DNA of 64,000 nt from Synechococcus sp. AG-679-B05. GTDB lineage: Bacteria; Cyanobacteriota; Cyanobacteriia; PCC-6307; Cyanobiaceae. A program made the translations under genes and the position numbers. The notes under the pieces were generated by a model. It was not told the DNA's origin. It did no database searches and saw only the letters and a program-made list of their open reading frames with translations. Of this stretch, positions 33,488 through 43,762 are shown piece by piece (position 1 is the first letter of the stretch; each line of letters begins with the position of its first letter). The stretch lies in contig QCUJ01000002.1 of assembly GCA_003210795.1 (NCBI GenBank), forward strand, positions 35,359-99,358. Direction: 5' to 3'.

Positions 33488-35250
33488 TGGGGGGCTGGAG
33501 CCGGAAGGCCCACCATCTCAGCATTGCTCTTGCCAGGGGGAACCATCGGGTAACAGTTCTCACCCCGGCGCACATGCACGTCGATCAGCATGGGCCCTGG
33601 AGCTTGAAGAGCCGCTGCCAGATCACCCTGGAGGGAATCACGCTCCGTGATCTTGACCCCATCCACCCCGAAGGAGCGAGCCAGAGCGATGAAATTAGGC
33701 ATTCCGTTCAACATGTCGGAGGCGGAATAACGCTCGTCGTAAAAGCTTTCCTGCCACTGGCGGACCATGCCCTGCCATTGGTTATTAACGATCACCACCT
33801 TCACCGGAAGGCGGTAGGCCGCCAGAGTTCCCAGCTCCTGGATGTTCATGAGGATACTGGCATCGCCTGCAATGCAGACCACCTGCCGATCGGGGAATGC
33901 CACCTGAGCTCCCATGGCAGCAGGCATGCCGAACCCCATGGTTCCGAGCCCCGCACTGCTGATCCAGCCCCTGGGAGCATTCCGCAGATATTGGGCAGCC
34001 CACATCTGATGCTGCCCAACGTCGGTGGTGACGATGGCCTCGGGTGCCAGGTCTCGAACGGCCAGCAGGACTTCCTGGGGATAGATCGGCCCTTCCGCAG
34101 GGGGAATCGTGAGTGGGTAGCGCTGCTTCCACTCAGCAATCGTCTGCAACCAGGACGAAGTACGGGGTTCGACGGAGCGCTGAAGGCTCAGGGCAACAAG
34201 CCGAGTGAGGCTGAGGCCGAGATCGCCAAGCACAGCAACATCAGCACGCCGTGTCTTGCCGATTTCGGCAGGGTCGATTTCAAAATGCACCACATGGGCC
34301 TTGGGTGCAAAGGTGTCGAGCTTGCCGGTGACACGGTCATCGAATCGAGCCCCAACGGCGATCAACAGGTCGCAGTCTGTGACAGCAAAATTCGCGAACG
34401 CGGTGCCATGCATGCCAAGCATGCCCACCGAAAGTGGATGGTTTTCATCAAAGGCTCCCTTGCCCATCAACGTGGTGGTGACCGGGAGTTGATAACGCTC
34501 GGCCAGCAATTGAAGATTGTCGTGGGCAGCGGCGGAGACAGCGCCACCACCGACGTAGAGGAGAGGGCGTTCAGCCTTTTCGATCAACTCAAGAGCCGCC
34601 GCAACGGAACGGTCTTCGGGAGGCTGCGGCTGGCGGAATCCACGGGGGACGACGGAGCCAGGAGCGACCGGTATGTACTCGAACATCTCCTGACCCACAT
34701 CCTTGGGGACGTCGATCAAGACCGGACCGGGTCGACCACTGGAGGCAATCACAAAGGCTTGGGCCACAATCGAGCCGAGGTCAGCCGGATCACGCACGAC
34801 CCAGGAGTGCTTCACGATCGGAAGGGTGATGCCAAAAATGTCCGTCTCCTGGAAGGCATCCGTGCCGATCGCAGGACGTGGGACCTGACCGGTGATAACC
34901 ACCATCGGCACGGAGTCCATCTGGGCAGTGGCAATGCCGGTGACCAGATTTGTGGCCCCTGGACCGGAGGTTCCAAAGCAGACCCCAACCTTGCCTGTGG
35001 CGCGGGCATAGGCATCGGCCGCGTGGGTACCGGCCTGTTCATGCCGCACCAGGATGTGTTTGACCCAGCCCTGATCCTCTGCGATGTGCAGAGCGTCGTA
35101 AATCGGCAGGATTGCGCCGCCCGGATAACCGAAAATCGTCTCCACTCCATGGAGGCGCAGGGCATCCATCAGGGCCTCTGCACCGGAGATCGTGCGTGGT
35201 GCGACCGATTCCTGCCCGCCGATGCCCGTTGGTGCGGAGGTGAGGGTCAC
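33484..35250 (-). CDS. ilvB: Acetolactate synthase large subunit
   Basis: GAEALMDALRLHGVETIFGYPGGAILPIYDAL...GTSGPGATNLVTGIATAQMDSVPMVVITGQV; TPP motif GDASILMNIQELGTLAAYRLPVKVVIVNN. Confidence 0.96.
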   Translation of the reverse strand: MTLTSAPTGIGGQESVAPRTISGAEALMDALRLHGVETIFGYPGGAILPIYDALHIAEDQGWVKHILVRHEQAGTHAADAYARATGKVGVCFGTSGPGATNLVTGIATAQMDSVPMVVITGQVPRPAIGTDAFQETDIFGITLPIVKHSWVVRDPADLGSIVAQAFVIASSGRPGPVLIDVPKDVGQEMFEYIPVAPGSVVPRGFRQPQPPEDRSVAAALELIEKAERPLLYVGGGAVSAAAHDNLQLLAERYQLPVTTTLMGKGAFDENHPLSVGMLGMHGTAFANFAVTDCDLLIAVGARFDDRVTGKLDTFAPKAHVVHFEIDPAEIGKTRRADVAVLGDLGLSLTRLVALSLQRSVEPRTSSWLQTIAEWKQRYPLTIPPAEGPIYPQEVLLAVRDLAPEAIVTTDVGQHQMWAAQYLRNAPRGWISSAGLGTMGFGMPAAMGAQVAFPDRQVVCIAGDASILMNIQELGTLAAYRLPVKVVIVNNQWQGMVRQWQESFYDERYSASDMLNGMPNFIALARSFGVDGVKITERDSLQGDLAAALQAPGPMLIDVHVRRGENCYPMVPPGKSNAEMVGLPAPAPQ

Positions 35251-35813
35251 GGCAAATGGTCGGGGTTGACCCTAAAGATTAAGGGCCTACAGGGATGATT
35301 GCCCGTCGGCCGCGGATCATGGCCCTGAGGATCTTTGCAGGGTCCAGCCAACGACCGGAGTGACGGATTCCCCAGTGAAGATGCGCTCCGGTGGTGCGAC
35401 CGGTCAGGCCGACCTGACCAATGACCTGTCTGTCCGGCGCTCACCCACTGATCTCGACGCAGTCTCTGCCGACGCAGAAGGCAATAAATGTGGGGGTACT
35501 TGCCTGAAGCAATCACAACTCCAATCCCACAGGAGTCATCGACGATGGTTTCGATCACCCTGCCGTGCCACCAGCTCAGAACAGGGGACCCCAAGGGGGC
35601 GGCGATGTCCAGCCCGTTGTGAGGACGAAGGGTTCCGTCAGCCGTACGACGCATCCCGAAATGACTGGTGTAACCCTCAAAAACTGCAATTGGGAAGCGT
35701 CCCTCACTCCAGCCATCCGCTCGTACAGGTGCTGCTGCTGTCAGACAAACCGCGAGCAGCAGGGAACGAAACAGCTCAGAGCAATCCGAGGGCGTGCAAC
35801 GGGCCACGACCAC
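35247..35813 (-). pseudogene. M23-family peptidase, frameshifted (intact downstream frame stops at 35279)
   Basis: ORF starts HFGMRRTADGTLRPHNGLDIAAPLGSPVLSWWHGRVIET but loses the family C-terminus; after the CTGTCTGT site (35426-35433) the conserved GQVGLTGRTTGAHLHWGIRHSGRWLDPAKILR continues in another frame. Confidence 0.75.
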
Positions 35814-36951
35814 CGATCAGTTCCAGCAAGAAGGCTGAGAAGCCGAGCATCGCCAGGCGACCATTCCAGACTTCGGAACTGTTGCTCCAACCCCACTCCC
35901 ATTTTTCCTGGGGGTAAAGCTTGACGGTGTTAGGGAGTTCGGCCGCCGCATCAAGAGTGACCTCCGGTCCATCGAGGCTGGTGGTGACCAGATCGGCAAG
36001 GCCCTCAATGAACGGTGCGTAGGTGTCGAGAGCTCGCACCCGGCGGAAATTCACAACGCCAGCTTCCGTGGCCAGTTCGCGGTATTCGATATCGATTTCC
36101 TCGAGGGTTTCGATGTGCTCGCTTACGAAACTGATCGGCACAACCACAAGATCATTGATCTTGGCCTCTCCCAGCTCTTCCAGTGCCTCTTCCGTGTAGG
36201 GCTTCAGCCACTCCACCGGACCGACTCGGCTCTGATAGGCAAGGGTGTGTGGATTGGAATGACCCACCACCTCAGCGAGCTTGCCCATGATCAAGTTCGT
36301 GCAGGCTTCGATGTGGGTCTGATACGGGTCGCCGGCTTCTTCCACGTAGCTCTTGGGAACACCGTGGGCACTGAAGAACACATGCGCCTTGGTGGGGTCG
36401 TCGCTGTTGCGAACTTCCTCTGCGATGAGCTCCGCCATCGCCTTCACATAGCCGGGATGATCAAACCAACTTCGGATGCATCGGATCGGGAGCTTTTCGA
36501 AATCCGAATCCGCCTTTCGCAATCGCTGAAGTTCACGAAAGCTGGAACCACTAGTGCTGATCGAGAAGTGGGGATACAGCGGGAGCACAACCACTTCGTC
36601 CATACCGTCTGCCTTCATGTCGGCAACGGCGGATTCCGTAAAGGGATGCCAGTAACGCATCGCGACATACGTGGTGGCATCAACACCACGCTGGCGAAGG
36701 AGGCTCTGCAGTTCACGGGCTTGCTGCTCTGTGATGCGTCTCAGTGGTGAGCCTCCACCGATGGAGCGATAGGCCTCCTGTGACTTGCCACTGCGCAGGG
36801 TGCTGATCAGCCAGGCCAGGGGCTTCTGAAGAGCAGGGCTGGGGAGCCGAATGATCTCCGGATCTGCGAAGAGGTTGTACAGGAACGGTCCGACGTCCTG
36901 AATCCGTTCTGGTCCACCCAGATTCAGTAGAACAACGCCGACGCGTGACAT
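35776..36951 (-). CDS. hemH: Ferrochelatase with C-terminal chlorophyll a/b-binding (CAB/HLIP-like) segment
   Basis: [37 protein letters not shown]...; C-terminus [32 protein letters not shown]. Confidence 0.95.
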   Translation of the reverse strand: MSRVGVVLLNLGGPERIQDVGPFLYNLFADPEIIRLPSPALQKPLAWLISTLRSGKSQEAYRSIGGGSPLRRITEQQARELQSLLRQRGVDATTYVAMRYWHPFTESAVADMKADGMDEVVVLPLYPHFSISTSGSSFRELQRLRKADSDFEKLPIRCIRSWFDHPGYVKAMAELIAEEVRNSDDPTKAHVFFSAHGVPKSYVEEAGDPYQTHIEACTNLIMGKLAEVVGHSNPHTLAYQSRVGPVEWLKPYTEEALEELGEAKINDLVVVPISFVSEHIETLEEIDIEYRELATEAGVVNFRRVRALDTYAPFIEGLADLVTTSLDGPEVTLDAAAELPNTVKLYPQEKWEWGWSNSSEVWNGRLAMLGFSAFLLELIGGRGPLHALGLL

Positions 36952-37024
36952 ACAAAAACCCTGCGATTAAGGGGGTTGAGCGTAACCCCCACTAACGGCA
37001 TGGTGAGTAGCCGATGAGCATCGG

Positions 37025-38167
37025 ATGGAACTGAAATGCGCGTTGGGCCAGATCAACCGCCGCCTTGCGGGTGAGGGCCATCCACTGCGAGTAGAACAGC
37101 GTGGACAAAAACTGAACCTTCGGGGTCGCTTGCCCGATCGACGCAACCCAGAAGTTGAACGCGTGCAACGGCTCAGCCTTGGGCTGACAGCAGATCCTGA
37201 GGGCCTTCGTGATGCCGAGCATGCACTGCGTCAAGTGCAGCGGCAGCTGCAACGCAGACAGTTCAATTGGGATGACTGGAGCACTGAGCGAAGCCATGGG
37301 TCTCCCCCCGACCTGGAGAGGGCCGTTCAATCCTTTGAGCAAGCTTTCTTCACAGACGCCCGTCGTCGTCGCAACCCGTCCGGCAGCCGCACCACCTGGA
37401 GCAGCGCTTACCGGCCCTATTTGAGACGCCTGCAATCTTTGGCAGGACTCCAGCCGATCAGCGGCAGCCTGCTGATGCAAACCCTGAAGAGCTACGCCGA
37501 TGGAAGCCGAAGCCGGCAGCAATGCGCCACGGCACTGTCTGCGCTTGCTCGCCATCTCGATGTTCCCCTGCCGGAGAACTGGCGCGAAGAGGCAGGCGGT
37601 TATGGCCTGCACAGGGCCCGCTTCCGACAGTTGCCCACCGATGCCCAGATCCTCGAAGGCGTGATGAATATCCCAAACCCTGCCTGGCGGCTGGTCTATG
37701 GGCTGATGGCGACCTACGGACTGCGCAACCACGAGGTTTTTTTCTGCGATCTGAGCAGCCTCAGCAGATCAGGAGATCGGGTGATCCGGGTTCTGCCCAC
37801 AACCAAGACCGGTGAGCATCAGGTCTGGCCTTTTCAGCCCGACTGGGTCGATCTATTTGATCTCAACGGGCTCAGCTCTGATCCCAAGGCGTTACCCGCC
37901 ATCCAGACCGATCTGCGACTGACCACGCTGCAGCAGGTGGGCCGCAGGGTGAGCGAGCAGTTCCGGCGCTATGCGCTGCCGATCACGCCCTATGACCTGC
38001 GCCATGCCTGGGCGGTGCGAACCATCCACATCGGTCTTCCAGACACGGTGGCCGCCAGGATGATGGGCCACTCCGTGGCGATTCATACCCGCACCTATCA
38101 CCACTGGATCACGCGCCGCGATCAACAGCAGGCGGTGGACGCAGCTCTGGCTCGGCAGGGCGCCTGA
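37025..38167 (+). CDS. Tyrosine-type site-specific recombinase/integrase
   Basis: 380 aa with YGLRNHEVF (catalytic R), PYDLRHAWAVR (HxxR), GHSVAIHTRTYHHW (GH...Y). Confidence 0.85.
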   Translation: MELKCALGQINRRLAGEGHPLRVEQRGQKLNLRGRLPDRRNPEVERVQRLSLGLTADPEGLRDAEHALRQVQRQLQRRQFNWDDWSTERSHGSPPDLERAVQSFEQAFFTDARRRRNPSGSRTTWSSAYRPYLRRLQSLAGLQPISGSLLMQTLKSYADGSRSRQQCATALSALARHLDVPLPENWREEAGGYGLHRARFRQLPTDAQILEGVMNIPNPAWRLVYGLMATYGLRNHEVFFCDLSSLSRSGDRVIRVLPTTKTGEHQVWPFQPDWVDLFDLNGLSSDPKALPAIQTDLRLTTLQQVGRRVSEQFRRYALPITPYDLRHAWAVRTIHIGLPDTVAARMMGHSVAIHTRTYHHWITRRDQQQAVDAALARQGA

Positions 38168-38182
38168 CCATTTTTTTAAGAC

Positions 38183-38827
38183 ATGACGTCTTTTTTACGA
38201 CCACTGGCTTATCGCCACCGCTGGATCTACGACACGGTGACCGCTGTCTCCGCTCTCAGTGTGGGAGGCGTGTCCAGGCTCCGGGGCCTGGGCGTTGAAG
38301 CTCTGCAGAATCAGCTGGAGGCAGGTGCAGCCGTTCTGGACCTCTGCTGTGGGAGTGGGGAGGCTGCAGCCCCCTGGCTCGCAGCCGGTTTTTCGGTCAC
38401 AGGGTTGGACATTGCTCCCAGGGCTTTGGACCTGGCTGCCATCCGTCAGCCACAAATGCATTTGGTGGAAGGCCTGGCGGAGGATCCACCGCTGGAAGAT
38501 GAACGCTTTGCTGCAGTGCAAATCAGCGTTGCGCTTCACGAGTTCCCCCGCGAGGAGAGAGTGCAAGTCCTCACCAGCTGCCTGCGGCTTCTGCAACCGG
38601 ATGGGTGGCTGGTTCTGGTGGACCTTCACCCCGCTGGTCCTTGGCTGAAGCTGCCCCAGCAGCTGTTCTGCGCTCTGTTCGAAACCGACACCGCGACCGC
38701 CATGCTGGAGGACGATCTGGTGTTTCAGCTCAACGAGCTCGGGTTCTGCAGCGTGAAGCAGGAGCTTCTGGCCGGGCAGGCCCTGCAACGAATTACGGCC
38801 CGAAAACCACCATCAGCCCAACCATGA
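38183..38827 (+). CDS. Class I SAM-dependent methyltransferase
   Basis: GAAVLDLCCGSGEAAAPWLAAGFSVTGLDIAPRALDLA. Confidence 0.85.
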   Translation: MTSFLRPLAYRHRWIYDTVTAVSALSVGGVSRLRGLGVEALQNQLEAGAAVLDLCCGSGEAAAPWLAAGFSVTGLDIAPRALDLAAIRQPQMHLVEGLAEDPPLEDERFAAVQISVALHEFPREERVQVLTSCLRLLQPDGWLVLVDLHPAGPWLKLPQQLFCALFETDTATAMLEDDLVFQLNELGFCSVKQELLAGQALQRITARKPPSAQP

Positions 38828-39489
38828 CCGCGAAAGACCTAGACCAAACCGCCGCCAGCCTGGGCATGGGTGGGCGAGTGTCTCCGGAAACCGACGAGGC
38901 CGGCTACCGCAAGCGGATGGAACGACGCCAGCAGGTGCAGAGGCAGCGTGTGGAGGAACGCAACAAGGAGAAGGGCCTTGTGCTGGTGTTCACCGGCCAC
39001 GGGAAAGGAAAAACCACTGCAGGGCTCGGGCTTGTGCTCCGCACGCTCGGTCACGATGAACGGGTTGCCATCGTTCAGTTCATCAAGGGCGGCTGGGAGC
39101 CAGGGGAGGCCCGAGCCCTGCGCGTCTTCGGAGATCAAGTGAGCTGGCATGCGCTCGGAGAGGGTTTCACCTGGGAAACCCAGGACCGCGAACGGGATCA
39201 GCAGCTTGTTGAGGAAGCGTGGGAGACCGCACTCGGCTATCTGCGAGACGCAACGGTGAAACTTGTGCTGCTGGATGAACTGAATGTGGCACTCAAGCTC
39301 GGATACATCTCCTCTGAAACCGTGATTGCCGGACTGAAGGAACGTCCTGAGCTCACCCACGTCGCCGTGACCGGCCGAGGGGCTCCCCAGCCTTTGCTGG
39401 ACCAAGCAGACCTGGTCACGGAGATGACCCTGGTGCACCACCCCTTCCGGGAACAGGGTGTCAAAGCACAGGCCGGCATTGAGTACTGA
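38824..39489 (+). CDS. cobO: Corrinoid adenosyltransferase
   Basis: EKGLVLVFTGHGKGKTTAGLGLVLRTLGHDERVAIVQFIKGGWEPGE. Confidence 0.93.
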   Translation: MTAKDLDQTAASLGMGGRVSPETDEAGYRKRMERRQQVQRQRVEERNKEKGLVLVFTGHGKGKTTAGLGLVLRTLGHDERVAIVQFIKGGWEPGEARALRVFGDQVSWHALGEGFTWETQDRERDQQLVEEAWETALGYLRDATVKLVLLDELNVALKLGYISSETVIAGLKERPELTHVAVTGRGAPQPLLDQADLVTEMTLVHHPFREQGVKAQAGIEY

Positions 39490-39503
39490 GGGAAACGTCG
39501 ACC

Positions 39504-39698
39504 TCAGTCCAAGGCCGAATCGTTGAGATCTTTGGTCAACAGGCGCGTCGCGTCAGTCAGAACCGATAAACCACTGATCAGGAGAGCTCGATGCACCACA
39601 GGGTCTTTCCAACAACCTGGATCTCGGCTCGCCCTCTCCAGAGCTGAAAGTGTGAGCCTGGCCATCACACCGCTATAGCTCGATTCGGTATTCGGCAT
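39504..39698 (-). CDS. Short hypothetical protein (tentative)
   Basis: [64 protein letters not shown]; fills the cobO-pyrH gap without overlap. Confidence 0.4.
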   Translation of the reverse strand: MPNTESSYSGVMARLTLSALERASRDPGCWKDPVVHRALLISGLSVLTDATRLLTKDLNDSALD

Positions 39699-39781
39699 CC
39701 AGTGCTGGCGGCTGCACCATGCAAGCGAGGGAGGAGGGCACTGGCCAGTGCTTGCTACTGTCGATTGGATCTGGGGCACAG

Positions 39782-40495
39782 ATGACCTATTCCCGTGTGC
39801 TGCTGAAGCTCAGCGGCGAAGCTCTGATGGGTAATCAGGGGTACGGAATCGATCCAGCCATTGTTCAGTCCATCGCGGCGGATGTCGCCAAGGTTGTGGC
39901 GAGTGGCACTCAGCTGGCCATCGTTGTCGGCGGCGGCAACATTTTCCGTGGGTTGAAAGGATCGGCCGCCGGAATGGAGCGGGCCACTGCCGACTACGTG
40001 GGGATGCTTGCCACGGTGATGAACGCGATCACCCTGCAAGACGGACTCGAGCGAGCGGGAGTTCCCACCCGCGTGCAAACGGCCATCGCCATGCAGGAAG
40101 TTGCTGAGCCGTACATTCGCCGTAAAGCGATGCGCCATCTCGAGAAAGGTCGCGTGGTTGTGTTCGGGGCTGGATGCGGAAATCCGTTTTTCACCACCGA
40201 CACCACTGCCGCCCTGCGGGCAGCAGAAATCAACGCCGATGTGGTGTTCAAAGCCACCAAGGTTGATGGGGTCTATGACAAGGACCCGGCCAAGCATTCA
40301 GATGCCGTTAAACACGAGCATCTGAACTATCAGGACGTGTTGAGCGGCGAACTTGGAGTGATGGACAGCACCGCCATCGCCCTGTGCAAGGACAACAACA
40401 TCCCGATCGTTGTGTTCAACCTGTTTGAACCTGGCAACATCGGAAAAGCCGTTGCTGGTGAACCGATCGGATCCCGTATCGGCAATCCCGCCTGA
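39782..40495 (+). CDS. pyrH: UMP kinase
   Basis: [25 protein letters not shown]...[34 protein letters not shown]. Confidence 0.97.
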   Translation: MTYSRVLLKLSGEALMGNQGYGIDPAIVQSIAADVAKVVASGTQLAIVVGGGNIFRGLKGSAAGMERATADYVGMLATVMNAITLQDGLERAGVPTRVQTAIAMQEVAEPYIRRKAMRHLEKGRVVVFGAGCGNPFFTTDTTAALRAAEINADVVFKATKVDGVYDKDPAKHSDAVKHEHLNYQDVLSGELGVMDSTAIALCKDNNIPIVVFNLFEPGNIGKAVAGEPIGSRIGNPA

Positions 40496-40523
40496 ATTCA
40501 CGACGCCGTCACCCGAGATCACC

Positions 40524-41072
40524 ATGTCGACCAAGGACCTCGAAGCCAGCATGCGCAAGTCGGTGGAGGCCACCCAGCGCAACTTCAACACAATCCGCAC
40601 CGGCCGGGCCAATTCCTCTCTGCTCGATCGAATCAATGTCGAGTACTACGGCACAGAGACGCCGCTGAAGTCACTGGCCACCTTGTCAACACCCGACTCC
40701 CAGACGATTCAGATCCAGCCCTTCGATATCAGTGCTCTGGCCTCAATCGAGAAGGCCATCGCCATGAGTGAACTCGGTTTCACCCCCAACAACGACGGCA
40801 AAATCATCCGCATCAACGTTCCACCCCTCACCGAGGAACGACGCAAGGAATTTTGCAAACTTGCCTCCAAATACGCCGAAGAAGGCAAGGTGGCACTGCG
40901 AAATCTGCGTCGTGATGCGATCGATAAAATCAAAAAGCAGGAAAAGGAAGGGGACTTCTCCGAAGACCAGAGTCGCGATAAGCAGGATGCCGTGCAGAAG
41001 ATCCTCGACAAATTCATTGCTGAACTGGAGAAGCACCTGGCCAACAAGGAAGCCGACATTCTCAAGGTTTGA
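40524..41072 (+). CDS. frr: Ribosome recycling factor
   Basis: [54 protein letters not shown]. Confidence 0.97.
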   Translation: MSTKDLEASMRKSVEATQRNFNTIRTGRANSSLLDRINVEYYGTETPLKSLATLSTPDSQTIQIQPFDISALASIEKAIAMSELGFTPNNDGKIIRINVPPLTEERRKEFCKLASKYAEEGKVALRNLRRDAIDKIKKQEKEGDFSEDQSRDKQDAVQKILDKFIAELEKHLANKEADILKV

Positions 41073-42214
41073 ACGGCAGTCCTGAACGGTTTCGCGATGT
41101 GGTCATCGTTGGGGCCGGAGCCGCTGGTGGAGCAGCAGCTGCCCACCTGTCTCGGAGTGGCCACGATGTTGTGCTGCTTGAACGCAACGCTGAGCCAAGA
41201 ATCAAACCTTGCGGCGGCGGCATGGCCGCCTCTGTGCAGAAGTGGTTCCCCTTCTCTTTGGAACCGGCTGTAGAACAGGTGGTTCGCCAGGTTGATTTCA
41301 GTTGGTGCCTGGGTGATCCAGTGGTGGCTGAGCTTCCCGGTGAAGCACCGTTCTGGATCGTGCGCCGGGAACGGTTGGATCAGCTTCTGACTGATCAGGC
41401 GAAACAGGCCGGAGCTGAATGCTGTGCCGGGGTAACAGTGACTGACATCGGTCGGAATAGCGACCACTGGAGCGTTACGGCAGCCGATGGGCAACGGTGG
41501 CGAACTCGATCCGTTGTCATTGCTGATGGCTCGGCGTCTCCCTGGCCCCAACGGCTCGGCCTGGGAGCCAAGCGCGTTCAAACAGCAACCACTATGTCGG
41601 TTCGACTCGAGGGGCAGGGCAGGTTGAAGAACGGCACGACCCGCTTCGAATTCGGCCTGGTGAAGCAGGGTTTCGCCTGGGCATTCCCTGTGGCGGGGGG
41701 GCTGAACATCGGTGTCGGCAGCTTCATCGGCAAGCAGGACGCCGACCCTGAACAGGTCTTGTCACTACTTCTTCCAGACCTGGGCTTCCCTGCCGACGCA
41801 GGCCTTCGTCAGAGCGGACAGCTTCGGGTTTGGAATGGCCATCACCGCCTCAACGGCAATGGAATTGTGGTGGTGGGGGATGCAGCGTCGCTCTGCGACC
41901 CATTCCTGGCGGAGGGATTACGCCCTGCCCTGATGAGTGGCTGTGAAGCTGCACGGCATCTCGATCGCTGGCTTCGGGGAGATAGCAATGATTTGAGGGG
42001 CTACACCATCGCCATGCGACAACGCTGGGGGGAATCGATGGCCTGGGGGAGGCGCATTGCACAGGTGTTTTATCGCTTTCCAGGCCTTGGATACCAGTTG
42101 GGGATCAAGCGACCCACCGCACCACGCCGCATTGCGCAGATCCTCTCGGGTGAGATGGGATATGGCGATATCGCACAGCGGGTGATCAACAGACTGCTGC
42201 TGCAGCGGGGCTAA
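41069..42214 (+). CDS. Geranylgeranyl reductase-family FAD-dependent oxidoreductase
   Basis: [61 protein letters not shown]. Confidence 0.85.
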   Translation: MNGSPERFRDVVIVGAGAAGGAAAAHLSRSGHDVVLLERNAEPRIKPCGGGMAASVQKWFPFSLEPAVEQVVRQVDFSWCLGDPVVAELPGEAPFWIVRRERLDQLLTDQAKQAGAECCAGVTVTDIGRNSDHWSVTAADGQRWRTRSVVIADGSASPWPQRLGLGAKRVQTATTMSVRLEGQGRLKNGTTRFEFGLVKQGFAWAFPVAGGLNIGVGSFIGKQDADPEQVLSLLLPDLGFPADAGLRQSGQLRVWNGHHRLNGNGIVVVGDAASLCDPFLAEGLRPALMSGCEAARHLDRWLRGDSNDLRGYTIAMRQRWGESMAWGRRIAQVFYRFPGLGYQLGIKRPTAPRRIAQILSGEMGYGDIAQRVINRLLLQRG

Positions 42215-43689
42215 AGCGTCAGTTCCAGCTGTTGCGTTCCATCGTCTTGCCTGGGGGAACGCCTGCGACGTCGGCTTGTCACTGGCTTCAAACCAGCCCT
42301 GCGGGATCCATGCTTGCGTTGTATCGCGTCGGCATGACGATCAAAACCAGCGGAACGGCGAATTTCCCAGATCCGATCCTTCGCAATCTGCATCGACGCG
42401 GTGACGTCAACGATCGGTTCTGGCATTCCACCGCCCAGGGACCAGGGCTCGTGGAGATGAATCGCTGGCACATCGCTGAGCTCCGGACACCACTCGCGAA
42501 TGAAATGGCCTTCGGGGTCATGATCCTGCCCCTGTTTGATGGGGTTGTAGATCCGAATTGTGTTGATCGACGTGCTCCCTGATTGCATCTGGCATTGGCT
42601 CCAGTGAATGCCGGGTTCGTAGTCGACGAACTGACGGGCAAGATGCAAGCCGGTTTCACGCCAAGGCAGCCAGAGGTTGTAGCTCGCGAACGACATCAAC
42701 ATCGCCCGCATGCGGAAGTTGATCCAGCCATGGGCTCGCAGGGCGCGCATGCATGCATCCACAAATGGCACGCCGGTGCGTCCTTCGCACCATGCCTCCA
42801 TCCTCTCGACATCGCCCTGACGAATGCCACGCATGAACGGATGAAAATCGCTGAATTCAATGGCGGGCTGATCCTCCAACTTCTGGATGAAATGACAATG
42901 CCAGTGCAGCCTTGATTCAAAACTGCGGATGCCACGGCCACTGTGAGAGCGCGTGGCCTGAAGCACTTCCCGCATGGAGAGGCAGCCCCAGGCGAGATAA
43001 GCCGACAGACGCGAACACCCTTTGAAAGCCGTATTCGGGCTGGACATCGCGCGTTGGTAACGCGGCGCTCGGCACCGAAGAAAATCGTTGAGCTCTCGGA
43101 GTCCTCTCGAACGGCCACCGGTCTGACGCTGAGGGCATGGATCGTTTGCCAGTTCCCGGCAGGGACGCTCTGGGATCACACCCGGATCAATCAGCTCAAG
43201 ATGCTGGAGCGACGGAGGAGCTGCAACGAGTGGCTCTGCCATCTGATTTTCCCAGCATCGAGCCCAACCGTTGCGGGACTTCATCCGGCGAACAACACCG
43301 AACTGCGGGATCTCCATCCAGGCGATACCGTTCAGCCGCGCCCAGGCCGCTACTCGCTTATCGCGCTGGTAAGTCCAGCCGTTACCGGTCTCTTCATGGC
43401 TCCAGAGGCGCGCAACACCGAATTGGCGCCTGGCACGTTCCAGCACCTCCACCACATCACCTGAACGCACCACAAGGGGTTGACCCAGCGCCGCGGTCGA
43501 CTCACGCAACTCCTGAAGCGACTCGCGGCAGAACATCCACTGCCGCTCAGAAGCATCCGGCTGGCACCACAGCTCGGGCTCAACAACAAAAAGGGGCAGG
43601 AGCGGACCATATGCGGCTGCTTCGACCAATGGCCGGTGGTCAACGGTGCGCAGATCACGTTTGAACCAGACGATCTGCAGCGCTGCCAT
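42211..43689 (-). CDS. Cryptochrome/photolyase-family protein
   Basis: IVWFKRDLRTVDHRPLVEAAAYGPLLPLFVVEPE...VPFVDACMRALRAHGWINFRMRAMLMSFASYNLWLPWRETG. Confidence 0.88.
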   Translation of the reverse strand: MAALQIVWFKRDLRTVDHRPLVEAAAYGPLLPLFVVEPELWCQPDASERQWMFCRESLQELRESTAALGQPLVVRSGDVVEVLERARRQFGVARLWSHEETGNGWTYQRDKRVAAWARLNGIAWMEIPQFGVVRRMKSRNGWARCWENQMAEPLVAAPPSLQHLELIDPGVIPERPCRELANDPCPQRQTGGRSRGLRELNDFLRCRAPRYQRAMSSPNTAFKGCSRLSAYLAWGCLSMREVLQATRSHSGRGIRSFESRLHWHCHFIQKLEDQPAIEFSDFHPFMRGIRQGDVERMEAWCEGRTGVPFVDACMRALRAHGWINFRMRAMLMSFASYNLWLPWRETGLHLARQFVDYEPGIHWSQCQMQSGSTSINTIRIYNPIKQGQDHDPEGHFIREWCPELSDVPAIHLHEPWSLGGGMPEPIVDVTASMQIAKDRIWEIRRSAGFDRHADAIQRKHGSRRAGLKPVTSRRRRRSPRQDDGTQQLELTL

Positions 43690-43762
43690 TCACTGCCCTT
43701 CAGCAGATCCGGTTCTAGTGGATGGAGCACGCCAACCACTAGCTTTTGGTTCAGAGGCATCT

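Noticed and set aside
33475-35298. 607-aa plus-strand ORF antisense to ilvB
   Set aside because: Fully antisense to a clear acetolactate synthase; His/Gly/Arg-rich sequence typical of GC-rich antisense frames.
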